Source of the DNA: Paenibacillus paridis
Lineage (GTDB): Bacteria; Bacillota; Bacilli; Paenibacillales; Paenibacillaceae
DNA: 64,000 nucleotides
NCBI RefSeq assembly: GCF_006345825.1
Contig: NZ_VCIX01000088.1
Span: forward strand, 62,001 to 126,000
Direction: 5' to 3'
The position numbers and the translations under genes were made by a program. Position 1 is the first letter of the stretch. Every line of letters begins with the position of its first letter. The notes beneath the pieces are model-generated. The model was given only the letters and a program-made list of their open reading frames with translations, did not search any database and had not been told where the DNA came from. This document shows, piece after piece, positions 26,171 to 34,877 of the stretch.

Positions 26171-26879
26171 GGGTGGTATGTGGAGAGGGATAGGTTGAAC
26201 TTGATAAAAATGTTCCAGCGAATCGAGAAGATCGGCGTGGAGAACCGAAGTGTTCGTTATTACAGCCTTATTCTTACCTTTGCCTCCATGGTATCCGGCT
26301 GCAACCGCGATCGTAAAGTTGATCAGCTCGCGCAGCGCCGAAACTGTAATTTATTAGTTCAGCTTATCTAGATCTCAATTAGTTTTAAACGGATAGGTGG
26401 CTTCAGGCGGACGGCAAAGGTAAGTTTTCTGAATGGTAGGTATAAAAAAAGAAAACTAAATCAAGCAGTTTGGAGCGAAATGAGCGGCAGGGACTGGTCT
26501 GGTTAGCGAAACGTCACTCCTGTTAGATCATTTCAGCGTTCATGCAAAAGTTTTCTCTCCATGTAGATTAGATGGAATTTCTCCCGTTCATTTAACGGAT
26601 ATTAGGCTCGAGGGGCATTTAGATGGAATTAGCCCCGCTAATAGTTGAGAATATGCCGGAAAAGGGGGATACGCCTAAATTAACGGGACATTTTCCCACT
26701 AATTCAATCGTCAATTGAAAAGCGCTATTTTAGCAGGAGAAATTCCATCTAATTCGCATTCTTTCAAAAAAGCACACCAGAAAACGAAAGTAGATAACCG
26801 GGTTCGTTATCATTCTCGACTTAGCTGGAGCTTATCTAGTATAAGGAAAAATTAAATCATAGAAATGAGAGGGTATAGG
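26171..26879. other. Intergenic region with second repeat family
   Basis: Non-coding. Between 26570 and 26760 it has several copies, in both directions, of a motif near AGATGGAATTTCTCCCGTTAA (for example 26570, 26622 and inverted at 26739-26755). The same family recurs at 47110-47300. A short frame at 26180-26371 overlaps the end of the array and is not convincing. A possible -10 (TATAAG, 26840) lies ahead of the next gene. Confidence 0.5.
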
Positions 26880-28250
26880 ATGGGGAAGTTAGGGTCTTTT
26901 GTTACTTTATTAGCGATGGCTGTGCTGGTTACCGCCTGCGGAGGAGGGAATAACGCTCCAGCGAGTACGAACGGCGCAACAAAAACGTCTGCTACAGAAA
27001 GCAGCTCGCCGGAGAAAGCGGATTTCAAGAAGCTTGGGGATGAGCCGCTGAAGCTGACGTTTTATTCGACGGGAGCAACCTTTACCGACGTGGAGTTCGA
27101 GGCGATGATCGCTGGTCCCATTCATGCGAAATATCCGAACGTGACGATTGAACGCATTACGCCGGCTGCGACTACGACGCCAGAGGAGGTCTTGTCTACA
27201 CATGTGCCTGACATCATCTTCGGCAGCGTACAGCAGCGTGTCATCCGTACGGGTGTATATCAGGATTTAAGAGAGCTGATTCAAAAGCATCATTTTGACG
27301 AAAGCCGTCTGAAGCCGATTGGCTATGACTATATCAAGGACATAACGAAGGGCAAGGGTGACGCAGTGCTCGCTTTGCCGTTCAATATTAACCAGCATGT
27401 CCTTTATTATAACAAGGATATTTTTGATAAGTTTGGCGTTCCTTACCCCACCGAGAAGCAGTTGACTTGGGATGAAGCGGTCGAGCTCGGAACGAAGCTG
27501 ACAAGAACCGAGAACGGCGTGAATTATATCGGGCTCGTCGTTGATAATTTAACAGGCCTATCCAAGTCGCTGGGCATTCCTTATCTTGACCGCGAGACTG
27601 GCCAGGCAGCGCTCGATACTCCGGAATGGCTGCGCGTGTTCGAGCTGCAGAAGAAAATTTTAGAAATACCGGGTTACGTGACGCCGGACGGCACATGGAA
27701 CTGGACGCGGGACCATTTTATGAAGGATCAGAATATAGCCATTCGGGTATCTTGGCTGGCCAATATGGTTGGACCGCTTGAGGAGCTTCGCCAGCAGGGG
27801 GTGGAGTTTAACTGGGATATCGCCCCGGCTCCGAACTTCAGCGACCGTCTGGGCCATACGAGAGAAGCGCAAATTCACTCCATCGCGATCAACAGCCAAA
27901 GCCCGCATCAGGATGAAGCGTTTCAGGTTATCGCCGAAATTTTATCGGATGAGGGACAGCGAATTATTGCGAAAAACGGCCGCGTGCCGTCGATCATTAA
28001 TCCGGAGCTGGAGAAGGACTACGGCGCTGAAATTCCTGTGCTGCAAGGCAAAACCGTTCAAAATGTATTCATTGGCGAGCCGATCCAAGAGCATTACATC
28101 CATCCCTACGAATCCAGTATTACCATACGTTTGACTGAGGCGGCGGAGGATCTTGCCATCCATGGGCTTGACGTTAATTCGGCTATCCGTAAAGCGACTG
28201 ATGCGATCAATAAGGATGTTGAGACGCTAAAAACGACGATTGGCGAGTGA
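26880..28250 (+). CDS. ABC transporter solute-binding lipoprotein, paralogue 2
   Basis: 456 residues, the same length as paralogue 1 and very close to it along the whole chain. The lipobox is LVTAC. I use ATG 26880 (GAGAGGG at 26867-26873) so that the protein starts MGKLGSFVTLLAMAVLVTAC. The ATG at 26865 lies too close to any ribosome site. No permease or ATPase adjoins it, so it must deliver ligand to permeases encoded elsewhere, most simply pair 2 (18629/19520). It is followed by an LLM monooxygenase 87 bases downstream. Confidence 0.9.
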   Translation: MGKLGSFVTLLAMAVLVTACGGGNNAPASTNGATKTSATESSSPEKADFKKLGDEPLKLTFYSTGATFTDVEFEAMIAGPIHAKYPNVTIERITPAATTTPEEVLSTHVPDIIFGSVQQRVIRTGVYQDLRELIQKHHFDESRLKPIGYDYIKDITKGKGDAVLALPFNINQHVLYYNKDIFDKFGVPYPTEKQLTWDEAVELGTKLTRTENGVNYIGLVVDNLTGLSKSLGIPYLDRETGQAALDTPEWLRVFELQKKILEIPGYVTPDGTWNWTRDHFMKDQNIAIRVSWLANMVGPLEELRQQGVEFNWDIAPAPNFSDRLGHTREAQIHSIAINSQSPHQDEAFQVIAEILSDEGQRIIAKNGRVPSIINPELEKDYGAEIPVLQGKTVQNVFIGEPIQEHYIHPYESSITIRLTEAAEDLAIHGLDVNSAIRKATDAINKDVETLKTTIGE

Positions 28251-28337
28251 TTAGATCTAACAACTGATAGTAAGCAAACGATTGAGCAGAAGCCAAGCAA
28301 TGGATTTAATATCAAGCTTCAGAAAAGGGGAATGAAA

Positions 28338-29660
28338 ATGAGTCAAGCTCAGCGCAGGCTTAACCTTAATGCTTTTTTGTTCGGGACCGGCCATCACGAA
28401 GCGTCTTGGCGGCTGCCAGAGGCCCAGCCGGACCGTAATCTCGATTTTCGGCACGTGCTGCAAATCGTACAGACGGCAGAACGCGGCCTAATGGACTCCG
28501 TCTTCTTGGCGGATGGCTATTCGGGACGGTCCAACAAGCTGGAGCCCTTCACGGAACTCGCTGCACTTGCCAGTAGAACGAAGCATATCGGATTGATCGC
28601 GACCGTAGGCACAACGTATAACGAGCCGTTTCATGTTGCGCGCAAATTCGCTTCTCTTGATCATATTAGCAAAGGGCGGGCGGGCTGGAACATTGTAACA
28701 GGCGCCGGATCGGCTGCCCATAACTTCGGCAGGGAGGAGCATCCGGACCATGCTTTGCGCTATGAAGAGGCGGATGAGTTCGTCGAGGTCGCCAAGCAGC
28801 TGTGGGACAGCTGGGAGGACGGGGCGGTTCTTAATGACAAGGAAACGGGCACTCTTGTGCTGAAGGACAAAGTCCATACGATCGACCACAAAGGCAAATA
28901 TTATTCGGTGAAAGGCCCGCTCAATATTGCGCGTCCCCCGCAAGGCTATCCGGTGCTGGTGCAAGCGGGCTCCTCGGAGAGCGGTAAAGAATTCGCCGCA
29001 AAGGTGGCGGAGGTTATTTTTACCGCCCATCAGAGCATAGAAAGCGCACAAGCCTTTTATTCGGATGTCAAAAGCAGGCTACCGAAGTATGGCAGAACAG
29101 CTGCTGAACTGAAGATTTTGCCGGGGATTAGCCCGATTCTTGCCGATACGGCAGAGCAAGCGCGCGAAATTGAAAACGAGCTGTTCGAGTATGTGAACCA
29201 TGACGGAGCGATCCGGCGATTATCCGAGCGCCTTGGCATCGATTTATCTGATTATCCGCTGGATCAGCCGCTTTCCCTTGCAGGCGTTCGGGAAACCAAC
29301 GAGGTAAACGGAAACAAAAGCCGTCATCAGCTGATCCTTGATCTCGTTCGCCATGAGCATTTGACGCTGAAGCAGCTCATTAACCGTTTGGCGGGAGCAA
29401 GAGGGCATTTTACATTTACGGGAACGCCCCTTCAACTGGCCGATGTGATCGAGACCTGGTTTCTGAACGGGGCGGCGGATGGCTTCAATGTCATGCCCCA
29501 AATTTATCCGAGCGGCCTTGCGGCCTTTGTCGATCAGGTCATCCCGGAGCTGCAAAACCGCGGGTTGTTCCGCACGGAATATGAGGGAGCGACGCTGCGT
29601 GAAAACCTAGGTTTGAAGCGGCCGAAAAATAAACGATACGAGAGCAAGGCCGTATTTTGA
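28338..29660 (+). CDS. NtaA/SnaA/DszA-family FMN-dependent monooxygenase (LLM 3)
   Basis: 440 residues, starting at ATG 28338 seven bases after AGGGG (the ATG at 28332 is too close). Landmarks are RRLNLNAFLFGTGHHEASWR, HIGLIATVGTTYNEPFHVAR, KGRAGWNIVTGAGSAAHNFG and PVLVQAGSSESGKEF. It lies between binding proteins 2 and 3, probably in one transcript, which ties each imported ligand to an oxidising enzyme. Confidence 0.88.
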   Translation: MSQAQRRLNLNAFLFGTGHHEASWRLPEAQPDRNLDFRHVLQIVQTAERGLMDSVFLADGYSGRSNKLEPFTELAALASRTKHIGLIATVGTTYNEPFHVARKFASLDHISKGRAGWNIVTGAGSAAHNFGREEHPDHALRYEEADEFVEVAKQLWDSWEDGAVLNDKETGTLVLKDKVHTIDHKGKYYSVKGPLNIARPPQGYPVLVQAGSSESGKEFAAKVAEVIFTAHQSIESAQAFYSDVKSRLPKYGRTAAELKILPGISPILADTAEQAREIENELFEYVNHDGAIRRLSERLGIDLSDYPLDQPLSLAGVRETNEVNGNKSRHQLILDLVRHEHLTLKQLINRLAGARGHFTFTGTPLQLADVIETWFLNGAADGFNVMPQIYPSGLAAFVDQVIPELQNRGLFRTEYEGATLRENLGLKRPKNKRYESKAVF

Positions 29661-29740
29661 CACATCAAACAGCTGGATAGGCTAGACATTAAAGCTAGAT
29701 AAATCGAAGCAGCAGCATACGAAGGGGAGAGAAACCGAAT

Positions 29741-31126
29741 ATGAAGAAATTTACTTTTGGCCTCATTATAATAGTCTTGCTTACCATGGTGACGGCATGC
29801 GCGGGCAAAAGCAATGCTCCGGCGAATACGAGCGGAGACAGCACGCAGAATACGTCAACCGATCAACCTGCGGAAACGCAGCAGGCGGATTTCAAGAAGC
29901 TTGGGGACGAGCCGCTGACGTTAACCTTTTTTAGCACGAGCGGCACCTTCCCTGATGTGGAGTTCAACACCTTAATCGCCGATCCCATTAAGAAAAAATA
30001 CCCGAATGTGACGATTGAGCGGATTACGCCTGCGGCCACTACGACGAACGAGGAGGTGCTGTCCACGCATGTGCCGGACATCATTTATTCCTCTTCTTCC
30101 TCCCATCAACGGATCATCCGTACAGGAGCCTATGAGGATTTGCGGGAGCTGATCAAGCGCCACAATTTTGACGAAAGCCGGATTAAGCCGATTTTATATG
30201 ATTACATCAAGGACATTACGAAGGACAAGGGCGGTGAGATTTATGCGATCCCGTTCAATGCCAATCAGCATGTTCTCTATTACAACAAAGATATTTTTGA
30301 TAAATTTGGTGTACCGTACCCGGACGAAAAGCAGCTGACGTGGGATGAAGTGCTGGAGATCGCTGCCAAGCTGACCCGCACCGAAAACGGCGTGCATTAT
30401 ATTGGATTATCGGTCGATAATCTAACGGGCCTCTCCAAGGGCCTTGGGCTCTCGTATGTGGATCGCGAGACCGGCAATGCGGCGCTGGATACGCCGGAAT
30501 GGCTGCGCGTGTTCGAGCTGAACAAGCGGATTTTTGAAATTCCGGGTTATGTGACGCCGGATAACACGTGGAACTGGGGACGCGACCAGTTTATGAAGGA
30601 TCAGGTCATCGGCATGCGCGTGACGTGGCTTGCGAATATGGTCGGCCCGCTAGAGGAGCTGAGGCAGCAAGGCGTCGAGTTTAACTGGGACATCGCGCCA
30701 GCCCCGAACTTTAGCGACCAACTCGGCAAAACGAGAGAGGCTCAAATCCATTCCCTCTCCGTCAACAGCCAAAGCAAGCATAAGGATGAGGCGTTTCAGG
30801 TCATTGCTGAAATTTTATCCGATGAAGGACAAACGATTCTAGCTCGGAACGGACGAGTGCCTGCCGTGATTAATCCGGAGCTGGAGAAGGAGTACGGCCT
30901 CGACATTCCGGTGCTTCAGGGCAAATCGGTGCAAAACGTGTTTATCGGCGAGCCGCTGCAGGAGCACTATATCCATCCGTATGAGCTTGAAATTACGACT
31001 CGTCTTACGGAAGCAGCTGAGGATTTGGCCATCAACGGGCTTGATGTGAATTCGGCGATCCGGAAGGCGACGGATGCGATTAACAAAGACGTCGAGACGT
31101 TAAGGACGACGCTCGGCGACCAATAA
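29741..31126 (+). CDS. ABC transporter solute-binding lipoprotein, paralogue 3
   Basis: 461 residues, lipobox MVTAC. It is the most diverged of the three paralogues: it has an insertion of serines (IIYSSSSSHQRIIRTG) where copies 1 and 2 have a shorter loop, and changes near the ligand region (GEIYAIPFNANQHVLYYN). It ends VNSAIRKATDAINKDVETLR like the others. AAGGGGAGAG precedes the ATG. A weak terminator follows at 31142. Confidence 0.9.
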   Translation: MKKFTFGLIIIVLLTMVTACAGKSNAPANTSGDSTQNTSTDQPAETQQADFKKLGDEPLTLTFFSTSGTFPDVEFNTLIADPIKKKYPNVTIERITPAATTTNEEVLSTHVPDIIYSSSSSHQRIIRTGAYEDLRELIKRHNFDESRIKPILYDYIKDITKDKGGEIYAIPFNANQHVLYYNKDIFDKFGVPYPDEKQLTWDEVLEIAAKLTRTENGVHYIGLSVDNLTGLSKGLGLSYVDRETGNAALDTPEWLRVFELNKRIFEIPGYVTPDNTWNWGRDQFMKDQVIGMRVTWLANMVGPLEELRQQGVEFNWDIAPAPNFSDQLGKTREAQIHSLSVNSQSKHKDEAFQVIAEILSDEGQTILARNGRVPAVINPELEKEYGLDIPVLQGKSVQNVFIGEPLQEHYIHPYELEITTRLTEAAEDLAINGLDVNSAIRKATDAINKDVETLRTTLGDQ

Positions 31127-31141
31127 GATAAGCAGGCTCAG

Positions 31142-31177
31142 GCAAAGGTGCAGCGCTTAGGCGGCCCCTTTGCTTTG
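31142..31177 (+). terminator. Probable terminator after binding protein 3
   Basis: GCAAAGG (31142-31148) pairs with CCTTTGC (31167-31173), followed by TTTG. The stem is short and the T-run poor, so it is weak. Confidence 0.4.
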
Positions 31178-31266
31178 TGCTGTGTAATTTTATACCCATG
31201 CCAAGCATGCTCATAGGCCACTACGCCAAGAGCTCCTTATGCTTGCATATTCGAGTGGACCATCAC

Positions 31267-31305
31267 AGAAAAAAAAGAGCAAGCCGACTAGGATGTCGCT
31301 TGCTC
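31267..31305 (-). terminator. Terminator of the FAD monooxygenase gene (overlaps its end)
   Basis: On the minus strand, GAGCAAGC (31305-31298) and GCTTGCTC (31284-31277) form the stem, followed by eight T. It overlaps the last codons of the gene. Confidence 0.8.
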
Positions 31306-32433
31306 CCGATTAATGGAATGAACAAGATGGGGAATGATCGAGCGGCAGGCCTGGCGCAGCCCGGCAATAAAGCCGAAGGCGGGACCGTGTGTATGCGAGG
31401 CCAGCGGACCGACAAAATATAGTCCGGGAATGCTGCTCTCGAATTGAGCATTAAGCAGAGGGAAGCCGTGGAAACCGTCAGCTTCTCTTTGAATGGATTG
31501 GAGCAAGCTGTCCGGCAGAAAGGGAACCTGATCGAGATGGATTCGGTAGCCGGTAGCGGAAATGACATGATCGACGAGCCTCGTTTGCTTGTTTGCCAGC
31601 GTTAGCAGCGCTTTGCCCCCGTCAGTCGCCTCGGCACTCGCCAAGGCTGCTCCGCCGGTGATGGGGAGCTTGCCTTCTACATAGGGGCGCAGAAACGGGG
31701 CGACACTGCTTTGGCGCGGCGCATGCCATCTCTCCTGCTTCCGCTCCAGCGGCAAGGAATAGAATTGCTCGGCGATATCGAGCAGCCGCTGGCCGGATGC
31801 CGTATTGTCCTCGCCGGCAAACTGAACCGCATCACGCCTGAAGAGAAGCTCGGTCTCGCTGCCAGCCATATGGAGCAGTCCTGCGGCCTCCCATGCGCTT
31901 TGGCCACTTCCGATGACGGCTACTTTCTTGCCTACAAAACGGTTAAAATCCGTATGGCCGAACGTATGGGAGAGAAGCTCGGGAGGAAGTCCGCGCAGTA
32001 CTTCGGGGATATAGCTGTAATGCTGCAAACCGGTTGCGATGATGGCGTGTTTGGCTTCGTAGCAATAGCCTTCGTTCGTCATAACCCGGAAGCCTGCCGG
32101 TATGGAATCAACCTGGTCGACGAGCTGACGCGTAAACACCACCCCTGTTTGCCGTGCAAACCAGAAGGCGTAATCAACAAAATGCGGCCGGGGAAACGGA
32201 GAACGCTGCGGAGTGCCAGTCTCGCGGCAATAGCGTTCGATAGTGAAAGCATCATCTTTATCCGAGAAGCTGATGTACCTAGGATTCGTTCGGATAAACA
32301 TATTTTGAGGCATTTGTTCACTCCAGAAATGCATCGGATTTCCGAGCAAAACGTACGAAATCCCACTCGCAGCAGCATGTGCGGCGAGGGAAATGCCGTA
32401 CGGGCCGGCGCCGATAATGATCATATCAACCAA
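31288..32433 (-). CDS. FAD/NAD(P)-dependent monooxygenase (FMO-like)
   Basis: 381 residues from a TTG start (32433) behind GGAGGAG. There is an N-terminal FAD site (MIIIGAGPYGISLAAHA), a second dinucleotide site (VAVIGSGQSAWEAAGLL) and the FMO-type linker ATGLQHYSYIPE. The C-terminal FAD motif is GLYFVGPLASHTHGPAFGF. Such enzymes oxygenate S or N atoms with NADPH, and the substrate here is unknown. It is the only minus-strand gene within the LLM region. Its promoter (32504-32477) stands back to back with the promoter of leader copy 3, so the two may share regulation. Confidence 0.82.
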   Translation of the reverse strand: MVDMIIIGAGPYGISLAAHAAASGISYVLLGNPMHFWSEQMPQNMFIRTNPRYISFSDKDDAFTIERYCRETGTPQRSPFPRPHFVDYAFWFARQTGVVFTRQLVDQVDSIPAGFRVMTNEGYCYEAKHAIIATGLQHYSYIPEVLRGLPPELLSHTFGHTDFNRFVGKKVAVIGSGQSAWEAAGLLHMAGSETELLFRRDAVQFAGEDNTASGQRLLDIAEQFYSLPLERKQERWHAPRQSSVAPFLRPYVEGKLPITGGAALASAEATDGGKALLTLANKQTRLVDHVISATGYRIHLDQVPFLPDSLLQSIQREADGFHGFPLLNAQFESSIPGLYFVGPLASHTHGPAFGFIAGLRQACRSIIPHLVHSINREQATS

Positions 32434-32476
32434 GTGTATCTCCTCCTAGCCTCTTAGTTCTGGATTTATACCGAGC

Positions 32477-32504
32477 ATTATACTAGGGATAATTAGGATT
32501 ACAA
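32477..32504 (-). promoter_or_regulatory. Sigma-A promoter of the FAD monooxygenase gene
   Basis: Minus strand: TTGTAA (32504-32499), 16 bases, TATAAT (32482-32477). It is divergent from the promoter at 32567. Confidence 0.7.
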
Positions 32505-32566
32505 TACTTTTTATTTTAAAAAAAGAACAAACTGGATAAAGAGGCGCGAGTAAAACGGGAGAAGCA

Positions 32567-32595
32567 TTGACAAAAAAATGAATACGTGATAAATT
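32567..32595 (+). promoter_or_regulatory. Sigma-A promoter ahead of leader element copy 3
   Basis: TTGACA (32567-32572), 17 bases, TAAATT (32590-32595), with the same -10 as the promoter of copy 2. Confidence 0.75.
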
Positions 32596-32644
32596 TTTGG
32601 TGACATTTTCGCACTAAGTTTCTTGGAATAATAGGAATTAATAA

Positions 32645-32692
32645 TCTACCGGACAACCGGGGACGACAGTTAACTGTGTCTCCGGTTTTTTT
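32645..32692 (+). promoter_or_regulatory. CCGG-switch leader element, copy 3 (attenuator)
   Basis: ATCTACCGGACAACCGGGGA. The terminator stem is ACCGGGGACGACAGTT with AACTGTGTCTCCGGT, followed by seven T. The alternative hairpin is CCGG-ACAA-CCGG. GGAATAATAGGAATTAATAAT lies just upstream (32625 onward). It stands 27 bases before the flavin reductase gene. Confidence 0.7.
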
Positions 32693-32718
32693 GTGTAAAA
32701 AATGAGAGGGATGAACGC

Positions 32719-33471
32719 ATGAATGACGTTATTGAGTTGTTGAAAAAGCACCGCTCGATTCGGAAATACAAGCCGGAACCGATCCCACAGCAGGAGCTGG
32801 AGCAAATTTTGCTAGCTGGCCAAGCCGCATCGACCTCCTCCAACATTCAAGCCTACAGCGTGATCGCGGTAACTGATCCGGAGCGGAAGCGTAAGTTCGC
32901 AGAGCTTGCGGGAAACCAGCAGCAAATCGTGGAAAGCCCGGTATTTCTCGTATGGTGCGCGGACTTGAACAAGATTCATATCGCAACCAACCTGCACGAG
33001 GACGTAGAGCTGCAGCAAAATGTGGAGCTGTTCCTTCTTGGGACCATTGATGCAACGCTGGCAGCTCAAAATGCGACCATCGCGGCCGAGTCCCTTGGTT
33101 ACGGGATGGTCTACATCGGCGGTATTCGCAACAACCCGCAGGGAGTTACCGATTTGCTGGAGCTGCCACCGCTAGTCTATCCGGTATTCGGCATGTGTGT
33201 CGGCATTCCCGATCAAGAGCCCGATATTCGGCCGCGCCTACCGCTTGCTGCCATTTATCACCAAGAGGTATACAAGAAGGATGGTCTAGAGCAGGAAATA
33301 AACGCTTATGACGAGACCACGCGTGTCTATTACGCCACCCGTAAGGGCGGAGGCAAAGGCGGGGAGCAGGAGACCAAATGGTCCCGCGAAATGCTGCGAA
33401 GGTTCAAGTCGAACAGGCTGAGAGAACATTTGCATGATTTTCTGACCGGACAGGGCTTTAGATTAAGGTAA
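32719..33471 (+). CDS. NfsA/Frp-family NADPH-dependent FMN reductase (nitroreductase fold)
   Basis: 250 residues. The start LLKKHRSIRKYKPEPIP, then QAASTSSNIQAYSVIAV and LGYGMVYIGGIRNNP, are hallmarks of the NfsA/Frp nitroreductase group, which binds FMN as a dimer. The C-terminal REHLHDFLTGQGFRLR is also typical. In this setting, directly before an SsuD-like enzyme, it most likely supplies reduced FMN to the monooxygenases, as SsuE or SmoA do in other systems (inference, since those are a different fold). It is the first gene behind leader copy 3. Confidence 0.85.
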   Translation: MNDVIELLKKHRSIRKYKPEPIPQQELEQILLAGQAASTSSNIQAYSVIAVTDPERKRKFAELAGNQQQIVESPVFLVWCADLNKIHIATNLHEDVELQQNVELFLLGTIDATLAAQNATIAAESLGYGMVYIGGIRNNPQGVTDLLELPPLVYPVFGMCVGIPDQEPDIRPRLPLAAIYHQEVYKKDGLEQEINAYDETTRVYYATRKGGGKGGEQETKWSREMLRRFKSNRLREHLHDFLTGQGFRLR

Positions 33472-33531
33472 TACGCTAATCGTCGCGGATAGCCAAGCTG
33501 CCCACATCGAGCGCAAGGAGGAGACTTAAGC

Positions 33532-34719
33532 ATGAGTAAGATAGATGAGATTGAACCGGAGTTTGGCTGGTATATGCCAACTAGGGGAGACGGGCCGTAT
33601 GTCGGCGTGAAATCGGCGCGAGTCGTGGATACTGCCTATCAAATCAAGGTAGCCCAAGCGGTGGAGGAGGCCGGTTATACGTTCGCGCTTATTCCGACCG
33701 GCGGCAATTGCTCGGATGCTTGGATCGTAGGAGCAACGCTTGCGGCCCATACGAAAATATTCAAGCCGCTGGTCGCGATGCGTCCCGGGCTGATTGCTCC
33801 GGCTCTTGCCGCCCGCATCGGGGCAACGCTGGACGAGGTGACCGGCGGGCGTGCGTTAATCAATATCGTAACGGGAAGCTCGCCCGCCGATATGCTGTCG
33901 ATGGGAGACGAGCTGGCCTTCGATAAGGACGCGCGCTATGAGCGGACGCTTGAATACATCAAGGTCGTAAAGCAGCTCTGGATCAACTCCGCTGCCGAGC
34001 GCGGCGACCAACTGCTCGCTGCGCATGATGCCTTTAAGCATATTGAACCGTTTGACCATAACGGAAAATATTTTCGGCTTGAAGGCGGCGTAAGCTATCC
34101 GCCCCCAGTGCAGCGTCCGCATCCTCCATTCTACTTTGGAGGCAGCTCTGCCGCCGCCAAAAAAACAGCGGCAGAAATTGCCGATGTCTACCTGATGTGG
34201 GCGGAGCCGCTGGATTGGATCAAGGAACAGATCGCTGAGGTTGAGCATCACCGGAGGAATCTGCTTGATTCCGAGGGCATAGACCGCAGCATCCGATACG
34301 GCCTGCGCGCGCAGGTCGTCATCCGCGAAACGGAAGAGGAAGCCTGGGCTGCCGCAAGGCTGATTGTCAGCCGCATCGAGCCGCAAGTCAAGCAGGGGCT
34401 CGAAGGCCAGGTGTTCTACAATCTCTCGGCCGGGCAGCAGCGGCAAAACGAGCTTAAGAAGCTGGCTGAAGCAAATGATTATGTCATTGGGCCTAATTTT
34501 TGGGCGGGGCTCGCTCAAGTGCGAGGAGGCGGAGCGATGGCCTTCGTCGGGACGCCGGAGCAGGTAGCCGACAGGCTGCTGGAGTACGTGGACATCGGCA
34601 TTACGTCCTTTATTTTATCGGGCTATCCGAACTTGGAGGAAGCGACCGCATCCGGCCATGCGCTGCTTCCCGTCTTCCGCGAGAAGTGGCAGAAGCGGAA
34701 GCAGGCGGCCGCCGTATAA
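33532..34719 (+). CDS. ssuD: SsuD-like FMN-dependent alkanesulfonate monooxygenase (LLM 4)
   Basis: 395 residues. The pattern FALIPTGGNCSDAWIVGATLAAHT, LVAMRPGLIAPALAARIGATLDEVTGGRALINIVTGSSP follows SsuD (PTGRSCEDSW and LVALRPGIISPTVAARQ). YFGGSSAAAKKTAAEIADVYLMWAEP and GPNFWAGLAQVRGGGAMAFVGTPEQVADRL are also as in SsuD. Family enzymes cleave a C-SO3 bond to an aldehyde and sulfite. SmoC, which desulfonates sulfoquinovose, is a relative, so the substrate could be a sulfonated sugar (inference). It is 60 bases after the flavin reductase, with AAGGAGGAG before the ATG. Confidence 0.82.
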   Translation: MSKIDEIEPEFGWYMPTRGDGPYVGVKSARVVDTAYQIKVAQAVEEAGYTFALIPTGGNCSDAWIVGATLAAHTKIFKPLVAMRPGLIAPALAARIGATLDEVTGGRALINIVTGSSPADMLSMGDELAFDKDARYERTLEYIKVVKQLWINSAAERGDQLLAAHDAFKHIEPFDHNGKYFRLEGGVSYPPPVQRPHPPFYFGGSSAAAKKTAAEIADVYLMWAEPLDWIKEQIAEVEHHRRNLLDSEGIDRSIRYGLRAQVVIRETEEEAWAAARLIVSRIEPQVKQGLEGQVFYNLSAGQQRQNELKKLAEANDYVIGPNFWAGLAQVRGGGAMAFVGTPEQVADRLLEYVDIGITSFILSGYPNLEEATASGHALLPVFREKWQKRKQAAAV

Positions 34720-34791
34720 GCAGAATTCCTAAACCAACGTTAGGCATCGCAGATTGCTAAAGTGAAGGACACAACTGAAATGTTCTCAGAT

Positions 34792-34848
34792 AACCGACCG
34801 GACGACCGGAGATTTGGCTTTTTATCGTAGGCCGAGTCTCCTTTTTTT
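34792..34848 (+). promoter_or_regulatory. CCGG-switch leader element, copy 4 (attenuator)
   Basis: ACCGACCGGACGACCGGAGA. The terminator stem is GGAGATTTGGC with GCCGAGTCTCC (two G-T pairs), followed by seven T. The alternative hairpin is CCGG-ACGA-CCGG. I see no convincing promoter in the short gap after the SsuD-like gene, so this copy may act on transcripts reading through from 32567. It stands 29 bases before the next start. Confidence 0.65.
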
Positions 34849-34877
34849 ATGGCAGAAAAGAAAAAGGGGCTGACAAA

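Noticed and set aside
26180..26371. 63-codon plus-strand frame after the main array
   Set aside because: It starts inside the last repeat unit, lacks a good ribosome site and resembles no family I know.
24856..26879. Insertion sequence or transposon remnant
   Set aside because: There is no transposase frame, terminal inverted repeats or target-site duplication. Only tandem and dispersed short repeats are present.
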